Assembly (NCBI GenBank): GCA_041678645.1
Contig: JBAYNT010000006.1
Location: 1-20,142 of the forward strand
DNA from: WOZL01 sp041678645
GTDB lineage: Bacteria; Patescibacteriota; Dojkabacteria; SC72
Reading direction: 5' to 3'
DNA: 20,142 nt
A program made the position numbers and the translations under genes. This document shows, one piece after another, positions 14,346-20,142 of this stretch. The notes under the pieces were generated by a model. It was not told where the DNA came from and did no database searches. It worked only from the letters and a program-made list of their open reading frames with translations. Within the stretch, counting starts at the first letter, position 1. Every line of letters starts with the position of its first letter.

Positions 14346-16047
14346 GCTGTCTCTCTTCGGTTAATTTAAGGAATTCTTTAAGTAGTTTCTCTCCTTCTTT
14401 ACCATCATTTCTAGTTTCTGCTATTGCAATCTGTTTATTTAACTCCCTCTCTTTCAAATTATAATAGTCATTTATTATTAGACTGTAAAGCTTTTCTATA
14501 TCATCCTTTTCGTCTATATCAGAGAAGTGAAATATTGCGTCTTCAATATACTCTTTAAAATCTTCTTTTAGCAGCATCTTCTTAGTTACTCCTTTTTTCT
14601 TGCGAATAAAGGTTAAAATTCTTTTAATATTTTCGTTAGTAAAATACTTAAAATCGAAATGTTCTGGAATAGAGATATCGTCATGTATGAGTAATAGGGT
14701 GAGCATTTTCTCTTGTCTAGAGATATGCTCCATGTCCTTTTCTTTACTAGTATTCTCATATGAATCTTTTTTACTATATGGATTTAGTAGTTCCTTTTTA
14801 ATATCAGCGATTATGGCAGGGTCGAAGAAGTGGCTATTTGTCAAGGAATTAACATATATTGATTTTAAAGTTTGACTTGGAATTTTAGACAGTATCTGTT
14901 TAACCCAGTTAATGACTAATTTTGTATCAGAGTAATCTGATGGACTTAAATTCTCTATCTTTTTAGTAAAAAGGAATGAGAAAAGATCTGTTTTCTTCTG
15001 AACTAACCTTTTGAAAAGTTTTGCGTCCTTTTGTAGCATTTCATCAATGTCTTTGTATGGATCTGGAGAGGCCGCGTAAGCGCTTAGTTCTAGCTGTGAG
15101 ACTAGAAGTAAAGCTCTTTGCATAGCTGCTTGCCCTGCCTCATCACTATCGAAGATAAAGAGAAAGTTCTTGGTTAATTTGGATAAGCTACTAAGCTGTT
15201 CTATAGTCAATGCTGTACCTAATGGGGCAACTATGTTCTCAAATCCCTCTTTATGTGCAGATACTACATCTGTCTGCCCTTCACAGAATATTACCAAATC
15301 CTCTTTGCGAATAGCCTTTCGGGATTCGTACTGTCCAAAGACATTATCCTTTTTGTGGTATATAGGAGTCTCAGGAGTATTCATATACTTAGGCCCTTTA
15401 TCATCTCCAGGCATTATCCTTCCTGAGAATCCAATTACTTTCCCAGAGCTGGATCTAATAGGGAACATTATTCGTTTGAAGAATTTTGCTCTAAGCTTAC
15501 CATCTTTTAAACTAAAGAGGCCGGAGTCTAATAGCTCCTTTTTGTTAAATTTCTCTCCTTGGTTTTGCAAATATTCTAAGAGTTGGTAGCCTCCCGGTGC
15601 ATATCCTATACCAAATTTGTATATACTTTCTTTGTTAAACCCTCTTGATTGTAGGTATTCTGTAGCGTTCTTACTCTTTTTTACTTCTTGATAGTAGTAT
15701 CTTGCTGCAAGCTTATTTATCTCATACAGTTTTGCAATATGGGAATTAACTTTAGGCTTCTTAAGCTCTACACCTGCTTCTTTCGCAAGCTTATCTAAAG
15801 CTTCTGGAAAATCAATGTTTTCAATTTTCTGTATAAAGGTGAAGATGTCACCTGATTCGCCACACCCAAAGCATTTATATCTTTGTAGTTCAGGGCTTAC
15901 AATGAAGGAAGGGGTCTTTTCTGCATGGAAAGGGCATAGTCCAGAGTAATTTTTACCAGCCTGTTTTAGCTCTAGGTATTTACTAATTTGATCTACAATA
16001 TCTAATCGGTTTCGAATTTCTTCTATCTGTATACGGTTATCATCCAT
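14326..16047 (-). CDS. dnaG: DNA primase
   Basis: Makes RNA primers for replication, working with the replicative helicase. In the 573-residue protein the CHC2 zinc-binding domain has C38, H41, C59 and C62. The catalytic core includes FGIGYAPGG and FPIRSSSGKVIGFSGR near 195-210. The TOPRIM motifs are E256 in EGQTD (usually EGYMD) and D300/D302 in FDSDEAG (usually FDGDxAG), followed by DPYKDIDE. The C-terminal third (about 370-573) is helical and weakly conserved, consistent with the helicase-interaction domain. The metal-binding acids are all present, so the enzyme should be active. The start at 16047 follows an extended -10 by five bases. It lies 15 bases after the RodZ-like gene and overlaps the methyltransferase gene by 20 bases. 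Confidence 0.95.
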   Translation of the reverse strand: MDDNRIQIEEIRNRLDIVDQISKYLELKQAGKNYSGLCPFHAEKTPSFIVSPELQRYKCFGCGESGDIFTFIQKIENIDFPEALDKLAKEAGVELKKPKVNSHIAKLYEINKLAARYYYQEVKKSKNATEYLQSRGFNKESIYKFGIGYAPGGYQLLEYLQNQGEKFNKKELLDSGLFSLKDGKLRAKFFKRIMFPIRSSSGKVIGFSGRIMPGDDKGPKYMNTPETPIYHKKDNVFGQYESRKAIRKEDLVIFCEGQTDVVSAHKEGFENIVAPLGTALTIEQLSSLSKLTKNFLFIFDSDEAGQAAMQRALLLVSQLELSAYAASPDPYKDIDEMLQKDAKLFKRLVQKKTDLFSFLFTKKIENLSPSDYSDTKLVINWVKQILSKIPSQTLKSIYVNSLTNSHFFDPAIIADIKKELLNPYSKKDSYENTSKEKDMEHISRQEKMLTLLLIHDDISIPEHFDFKYFTNENIKRILTFIRKKKGVTKKMLLKEDFKEYIEDAIFHFSDIDEKDDIEKLYSLIINDYYNLKERELNKQIAIAETRNDGKEGEKLLKEFLKLTEERQHVTKTS

Positions 16048-16052
16048 ACCGT

Positions 16053-16061
16053 ATTATATCA
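16053..16061 (-). promoter_or_regulatory. Extended -10 promoter of dnaG (leaderless)
   Basis: On the minus strand TGATATAAT (16061-16053) sits in the 15-base gap after the RodZ-like stop, and its TATAAT ends five bases before the dnaG ATG. The spacing is at the short limit for a start on the A of ATG. No Shine-Dalgarno fits in the gap. Confidence 0.6.
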
Positions 16062-16062
16062 G

Positions 16063-17004
16063 CTATTCGCAGTTTATTTGGTCTTTATTAATTATTTCGC
16101 AATTAAGTGAGCCAATGTTACTGCTGTTTACATTTATTGCTACCTGCTTATTGTTGAAATATATGTTAGTACTACTGATGATCCCTGTGGTAAGAGAAAA
16201 TTCGTTTTCAACTTCATACTCATATTTTTGACCCACTTGAACAATTTGCGAGACTTTGTTTACCTTGTCTACATTAAACTGAACCCATACAGAAGAATTA
16301 ACGATCTCAAGCCTTACCGTGTTGGCTTGTTCTTCAGGCTCTACAATTTCTTCCGTATCTGTATCATCGGTAACTTCATAATTAATTTTTAAGGTTTCTA
16401 CACTTTCCTGTGTACTATTATTTTTCTTAGCAAGTATAGTAATTATATTAACTCCAGGGTTAAGGGTTACCTGATACTGAAAACTCCCGTCACCGTTTAA
16501 TTCTACAGGATGGTCGTTGATAAATAGGGAACTGTTAATATCTGTAGCACCAAGGATATCAATACTTTCTTCGCTTACAGAGGACTCGTTTGGTGGGTTG
16601 GTAATTTCTATTTTCGGAGGTGTTTGAAATTGGTATATTTGATATCCAAGATATGAAATTATGCCTAAAAGGAAGATTGCGGAAAGGGTGATAGCCACAG
16701 ACTTTGGTGTTATGGCAGGGTTTTTAAGACCCCTTCTTGTTTCACGGAAGGTTGCACGTTCGAGCTTTATATTTGGTACACTCCTACGGTAGATTGCAAG
16801 CAACCTATCTTCGTTAAGATCAAGGTACTTCGCATATATTTTTATAAAGCCTTGTGCATATACGGAGGAGTCAAACTTATCGAAATCGTTGTTTTCAATG
16901 TACTTAAGAAATCTTGGTTGTATTTTCGTATCTAAAGCAGCCTGCTCAAGAGTTTTCTGTAGGTTCTCTCGTTGCTTCTTTAGTACTTCTCCTACGGTAA
17001 TCAT
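16063..17004 (-). CDS. RodZ-like protein: HTH domain, membrane helix, extracytoplasmic domains
   Basis: The 313-residue protein begins with a helix-turn-helix of the RodZ type (HTH_25, about 3-75; GEVLKKQRENLQKTLEQAA, then YAQGFIKIYAKYLDLN). A basic linker, one membrane helix (about 103-122), an Ig-like beta domain (about 132-210), an acidic linker and a C-terminal DUF4115-like beta domain (about 228-300) follow. RodZ links cytoskeletal MreB to the wall-building machinery and sets cell shape. No mreB is visible here, so the exact role is uncertain, and the extra Ig-like domain is a departure from E. coli RodZ. It follows ftsK by 24 bases and has its own extended -10 at leaderless distance. 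Confidence 0.8.
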   Translation of the reverse strand: MITVGEVLKKQRENLQKTLEQAALDTKIQPRFLKYIENNDFDKFDSSVYAQGFIKIYAKYLDLNEDRLLAIYRRSVPNIKLERATFRETRRGLKNPAITPKSVAITLSAIFLLGIISYLGYQIYQFQTPPKIEITNPPNESSVSEESIDILGATDINSSLFINDHPVELNGDGSFQYQVTLNPGVNIITILAKKNNSTQESVETLKINYEVTDDTDTEEIVEPEEQANTVRLEIVNSSVWVQFNVDKVNKVSQIVQVGQKYEYEVENEFSLTTGIISSTNIYFNNKQVAINVNSSNIGSLNCEIINKDQINCE

Positions 17005-17012
17005 ATGGTGTA

Positions 17013-17021
17013 AGTATAGCA
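17013..17021 (-). promoter_or_regulatory. Extended -10 promoter of the RodZ-like gene (leaderless)
   Basis: On the minus strand TGCTATACT (17021-17013) lies between the ftsK stop and the next gene. TATACT ends eight bases before the ATG at 17004. No -35 or Shine-Dalgarno is convincing. Confidence 0.6.
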
Positions 17022-17028
17022 GATAGCG

Positions 17029-19248
17029 TTAATATTCTGAATCATCTGTATCTTTACCAAGAATCTGCTCAGCACTGCTGACTAAAACATCTCTAGGCTT
17101 AGAACCTTGTTGAGGGCCAATCGCTCCTTCTTTATATAGCTGATCCATAATTCGAGCAGCTTTGTTATACCCTATCTTAAGTCTTCTTTGTAGATATGAG
17201 GCGGATGCTTTCTGTGCCGAAATGAAAATATTTAGAGCTTCCTCAAACTCATCGTCTCTTTCAGAATTCTCGTCATCAGATTTTGAGCTAGGCCCCTCTT
17301 CCATAGCTGTTTTTAGCTCTTCGGAATATTCAATGTCCTCGTCTGCGACCTGCTCTTTTATGAAGTTAAGGATGTTTTCAGTATCTTTTGTGTCAGTAAA
17401 AGTTCCTTGCAATCTTATAGATTTAGGAGTGGTATTGTCCTTGTAAAGCATGTCACCATTCCCAAGTAGTGTTTCTCCACCAGTTTGATCTAAGATGATT
17501 CTCGACTCCATAGCGGTGGCGACAGCGTAAGCAATTCTTCCAGGGACATTAGCCTTAATGAGCCCGGTAATTACCTGCACACTAGGCCTCTGTGTAGCGA
17601 GGAGCAGATGTAAACCGACGGCCCTACCCATCTGTGCCAATCTTTGGATTTTAGATTCTACATCCGTACCTACAGTCAGCATCAGGTCTGCCATTTCGTC
17701 GACAACGACTATTATATATGGCATAGCGCTGTAACCCATTTTTTGATTGTATTCTGTAATCTTTTTAACCTTAGCCTGTTTAAGGATTCTATATCTTTTA
17801 TTCATCTCTTCTATACACCACTGCAGGGCGCTGGAGACTAGTTGCATATCAGTTATAACAGGGTTTAGGAGGTGTGGCAGTCCATTGTAAAGGGAAAGTT
17901 CAACCATCTTAGGGTCAACCATAATAAATTTCACTTCGTCGGGAGATTTCGTATATAGGAGACCAGTTATTATAGAGTTAACACCTACGGATTTACCTGT
18001 ACCAGTAGCACCAGCGATAAGAAGATGTGGTATCTTAGCCAAATCTTTAATAACACTTCTTCCAGTTATATCTTTTCCTAGAAGTAGTGGAAGCTCATAA
18101 AGGCTTTCTTCTGACTTGAGTTTCTTAACCATATCCTTAGCATATACATAGTTGGGTGTAGGGTTTGGTATTTCTACACCAATATATGAGGTACCAGGAA
18201 TTGGTGCCTCTATTCTTACAGAAGAGTTTTGTGAGGCAAGTGCCAATGCTAAATCGTTTCCTAAGTTTTTAATCCTTGAGACTTTAATACCTACAGATAT
18301 GCTTAGAGAATATCTAACAACTGTAGGGCCAATAGCAATTTGTACAACTTTTCCTTCAATACCGAAACTTTTGAGGGTAGCCTCTATTACTAAGGCATCT
18401 TTTTTGTAACGGTCTTTATTCTGTGATTGCCTCTCAGGTTCTTTTAACAGATCTATTGTTGGGAATTGCCAATTGGTATATTTAGGGGATTTTGGTTGTA
18501 AATCAGCGTCATCACTTTCTTCTTTGTTTATGCTTTGGTTCTGGCTAGCATTATAAGCGGGACTTTCAATATACTGTTCTTGTTTTGGCTCTTCAATTTC
18601 TATCTCTTGCTCAATCTTCACTTCATCTCCCATCTCCTCCTCTCCTGTTTTAATAACGAGTTCTTCAACACGCTTCTCATCATCTATTCCTCCATCTTTA
18701 CCATTAAAGGAGAATAGGTTCTTAAAAGAGAACTTTGGCTCTATCTGTGGTTCTGCTACAAGATCACTAATCTGTTCTAGCTTGGTGTTGGTGATAAGGG
18801 AGAAAGCAACTATTAATACCAGTAGGATTATTACTATTTCTATTAATTGTCCTACTAAGCCTACAAGAAAGAAATGTAGTTCTCTTCCTAGTATTCCACC
18901 AGAATTAGCGAGTTCAGTGAAATCGTTCACCTTATCTGGGTTCATCCATATAGCGAGTAATGTTGCTATTGCAAAAGCAGCTACAATTAAACCAACCCCC
19001 TGCTTCCAGGAGGTGAACTTCTTACCTCTAGTTATTAAGTTTAGTGAGAAATATAGCGTTGGCAACCCAAATACTAAAGATGAAAACCCTAGAAAGTGTC
19101 TTATTTGATCGAATACAACAGTAGATTCTTGAACGAATGGGGTGATTATAAGCATTAAGCCAATTACAAGAAGTATCATACCAGACACGATCTTTGTCTC
19201 AGAACTTTTAATATTGACTGCTTTGTTTTTCTTTTTTCTTCGGGGCAT
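17029..19248 (-). CDS. ftsK: DNA translocase FtsK/SpoIIIE
   Basis: Membrane-anchored ATP-driven DNA pump that clears chromosomes from the division septum. In the 739-residue protein there are about four membrane helices in residues 20-155 and an acidic, Glu/Gln-rich linker (about 185-270). The alpha domain follows, then the RecA-like motor with Walker A GATGTGKS (413-420), Walker B VVVDEMADL (D517/E518), LLLATQRPS and the LLGNGDMLY segment. A winged-helix gamma domain is at about 666-725 (SYLQRRLKIGYNKAARI), the part that reads polar KOPS-type sequences in other bacteria. The linker is short, as in SpoIIIE rather than E. coli FtsK. It is the first gene of the minus-strand run, divergent from rpoB. 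TATAAT ends nine bases before its ATG. Confidence 0.95.
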   Translation of the reverse strand: MPRRKKKNKAVNIKSSETKIVSGMILLVIGLMLIITPFVQESTVVFDQIRHFLGFSSLVFGLPTLYFSLNLITRGKKFTSWKQGVGLIVAAFAIATLLAIWMNPDKVNDFTELANSGGILGRELHFFLVGLVGQLIEIVIILLVLIVAFSLITNTKLEQISDLVAEPQIEPKFSFKNLFSFNGKDGGIDDEKRVEELVIKTGEEEMGDEVKIEQEIEIEEPKQEQYIESPAYNASQNQSINKEESDDADLQPKSPKYTNWQFPTIDLLKEPERQSQNKDRYKKDALVIEATLKSFGIEGKVVQIAIGPTVVRYSLSISVGIKVSRIKNLGNDLALALASQNSSVRIEAPIPGTSYIGVEIPNPTPNYVYAKDMVKKLKSEESLYELPLLLGKDITGRSVIKDLAKIPHLLIAGATGTGKSVGVNSIITGLLYTKSPDEVKFIMVDPKMVELSLYNGLPHLLNPVITDMQLVSSALQWCIEEMNKRYRILKQAKVKKITEYNQKMGYSAMPYIIVVVDEMADLMLTVGTDVESKIQRLAQMGRAVGLHLLLATQRPSVQVITGLIKANVPGRIAYAVATAMESRIILDQTGGETLLGNGDMLYKDNTTPKSIRLQGTFTDTKDTENILNFIKEQVADEDIEYSEELKTAMEEGPSSKSDDENSERDDEFEEALNIFISAQKASASYLQRRLKIGYNKAARIMDQLYKEGAIGPQQGSKPRDVLVSSAEQILGKDTDDSEY

Positions 19249-19257
19249 GTTGAATAT

Positions 19258-19263
19258 ATTATA
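19258..19263 (-). promoter_or_regulatory. -10 element of ftsK (near-leaderless)
   Basis: On the minus strand TATAAT (19263-19258) ends nine bases before the ftsK ATG at 19248. It has no TG extension and no recognisable -35. It probably starts the long ftsK-dnaG-rsmA-envelope transcript. Confidence 0.55.
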
Positions 19264-19347
19264 CCTAATTTAAAGATTGATTTCCTGCCATATTTTTATT
19301 ATCATAATCTACTATATAGATATTGCTATCGTTTTGTCAAAAAACCT

Positions 19348-19376
19348 TTGACTCAAAGAGATAAATGTGTTAAACT
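19348..19376 (+). promoter_or_regulatory. Upstream promoter P1 of rpoB
   Basis: TTGACT (19348-19353), a 17-base spacer and TGTTAAACT (19368-19376, extended -10) form a strong sigma-70 promoter facing rpoB. The predicted start near 19383 gives a leader of about 108 bases, unlike the leaderless promoters nearby. Confidence 0.6.
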
Positions 19377-19397
19377 ACCCGGAGTTACTTTTAATTT

Positions 19398-19411
19398 GCT
19401 TTACGTAAAGC
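19398..19411. promoter_or_regulatory. 14-bp perfect palindrome, candidate operator
   Basis: GCTTTACGTAAAGC at 19398-19411 is perfectly self-complementary. It lies just downstream of the predicted P1 start and upstream of P2, where a dimeric regulator could block P1. In RNA it could also form a short hairpin. Confidence 0.45.
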
Positions 19412-19415
19412 GGCT

Positions 19416-19448
19416 TTCAATCATTTACTATACCATATTTTGGTTGAA
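19416..19448 (+). promoter_or_regulatory. Hairpin in the P1 leader of rpoB
   Basis: TTCAATCA (19416-19423) can pair with TGGTTGAA (19441-19448): eight pairs including one G-U, with a 17-base loop. Together with the palindrome just upstream it gives the P1 transcript a structured leader. A regulatory role is inferred; no known riboswitch or ribosomal-protein site is recognised. Confidence 0.3.
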
Positions 19449-19476
19449 GTATCCGCGCGAAATGTAATTTATAACC

Positions 19477-19482
19477 TATAAT
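19477..19482 (+). promoter_or_regulatory. Proximal promoter P2 of rpoB (leaderless)
   Basis: TATAAT at 19477-19482 ends eight bases before the rpoB ATG at 19491. There is no TG extension and no -35 at the right distance. The start would fall on or next to the ATG. Confidence 0.55.
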
Positions 19483-19490
19483 CACTTAGT

Positions 19491-20142
19491 ATGGTCAATC
19501 CCAAGCGAAACAGTGCTTCAAGAATTAATCTGGGAAAGCATTTTTCTGGAGATTTTAAATTTCCAAACCTGATTGAAGCCCAGGTTAAATCTTTCCAAGA
19601 GTTTTATGAAAATGGTTTTCAGGAGCTCTTTGACGAGATTAGTCCAGTTAAGGACACAATGGAGAAGATGTGGACTCTCGATTTTAAGTCATTTAGGTAT
19701 GGTGAGCCTTATAGAGAAATTAAAGAAGCCCTCTCTAAGGGTCTATCATATGAAGTTCCCGTATACGGGACTATTCAGTTACTCAATAATAAGACAGGAG
19801 AAATTAAAGAACAGGAAATATTTGTTGCAGATCTTCCTTTGATGACAAAAGACGGTGTCTTTATAGTAAATGGTGTTAGAAGAGTAGTAACCCATCAAAT
19901 TGTAAGGGCAGAAGGTGTCTTGTTTGAGGAATCTGAAAAATTGCCATTGAGATCTATATTTAAGGTTCGACTTATGCCAAGCAGAGGTCCATGGTACGTT
20001 ATAGATGTCAATAAGCATAATGTGATATCAATGAGGATTTTACCTAAGCGACCAAAAGTTTTGATTACTGAACTTTTGAGAGTTTTGGATTATGAAACAG
20101 ATGAAGAGATAAGGAAGCTATTTAAAGATGTTGATACTGATG
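19491..20142 (+). CDS. rpoB: RNA polymerase beta subunit, N-terminal part
   Basis: Only the first 217 codons are in the window; the gene runs off the right edge with the frame open. The start of the beta subunit is clear: PNLIEAQVKSFQEFYENG near 24-41 and ELFDEISPVKD (about 44-54), the protrusion/lobe start. IFVADLPLMTKDGVFIVNG with RRVVTHQIVRAEGV follows near 110-143, then MPSRGPWYVIDVNK and DYETDEEIRKLF. It forms the catalytic core of RNA polymerase with beta-prime, which usually lies downstream. The ATG at 19491 is preceded by TATAAT at leaderless distance, and a second promoter lies further upstream. It is divergent from ftsK. Confidence 0.95.
   Translation, partial: MVNPKRNSASRINLGKHFSGDFKFPNLIEAQVKSFQEFYENGFQELFDEISPVKDTMEKMWTLDFKSFRYGEPYREIKEALSKGLSYEVPVYGTIQLLNNKTGEIKEQEIFVADLPLMTKDGVFIVNGVRRVVTHQIVRAEGVLFEESEKLPLRSIFKVRLMPSRGPWYVIDVNKHNVISMRILPKRPKVLITELLRVLDYETDEEIRKLFKDVDTD

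Noticed and set aside
1..20142. Recoding of TGA (as Gly or Trp)
   Set aside because: No in-frame TGA occurs in about 6,000 codons of recognisable genes, and the single TGA falls exactly at the normal end of RsmA, so TGA is a stop.
1..20142. CRISPR arrays, insertion sequences, integrases or phage genes
   Set aside because: No regularly spaced repeats, transposase-like proteins, terminal inverted repeats with target duplications, or phage structural proteins were seen.

Overview
The window is AT-rich, tightly packed bacterial DNA that reads cleanly with the standard bacterial code. No gene has an in-frame TGA, and only one of the sixteen complete genes ends in TGA. Gene content and style suggest a Candidate Phyla Radiation (Patescibacteria) genome: short versions of core genes, DUF4012 and PEGA surface proteins, PilN/PilO-like genes, a RodZ-like protein, many gene overlaps and almost no Shine-Dalgarno sites. 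A Dojkabacteria/Katanobacteria/Microgenomates-type lineage is possible, but I cannot place it further. The absence of recoded TGA argues against Gracilibacteria and Absconditabacteria.

Layout. 1-146: short upstream region with an extended -10 promoter. 147-2324 (+): valS. 2325-2718: a 394-base gap between convergent genes, with hairpins, repeated TTTCCGTT motifs and three ribosome-site-like purine tracts on the minus strand. 2719-4455 (-): metG. 4518-5929 (+): three overlapping genes for PilN-like, PilO-like and small single-pass membrane proteins. 5926-7011 (-): primary sigma factor rpoD. 7036-7365 (+): small zinc-ribbon protein. 7355-19248 (-): about 12 kb of nine co-directional genes, in transcription order ftsK, a RodZ-like gene, dnaG, a methyltransferase, rsmA, a three-helix membrane protein, a WecA/MraY-family protein, a PEGA protein and a degenerate SDR-DUF4012 fusion. 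19249-19490: divergent regulatory region. 19491 to the edge (+): start of rpoB.

Working together. The nine-gene run joins chromosome segregation/division (ftsK), cell-shape signalling (RodZ-like), replication priming (dnaG), rRNA maturation (rsmA) and an envelope block of four membrane proteins. In that block the sugar-phosphate transferase relative and the SDR domain have both lost the family's key residues, so they may be structural or regulatory rather than catalytic.

The most striking pattern is in expression signals. Nearly every gene that follows an intergenic gap has a TATAAT-type -10 hexamer ending only 5-9 bases before its ATG, often as an extended TGnTATAAT, with no Shine-Dalgarno. 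This predicts widespread leaderless transcription, including rpoB and probably rpoD. The remaining genes mostly overlap, or lie within a few bases of, the gene before them, which fits translational coupling. The sigma factor keeps the region 3.0 His and Glu that read an extended -10. In one case the extended -10 TG is part of the upstream gene's stop codon.
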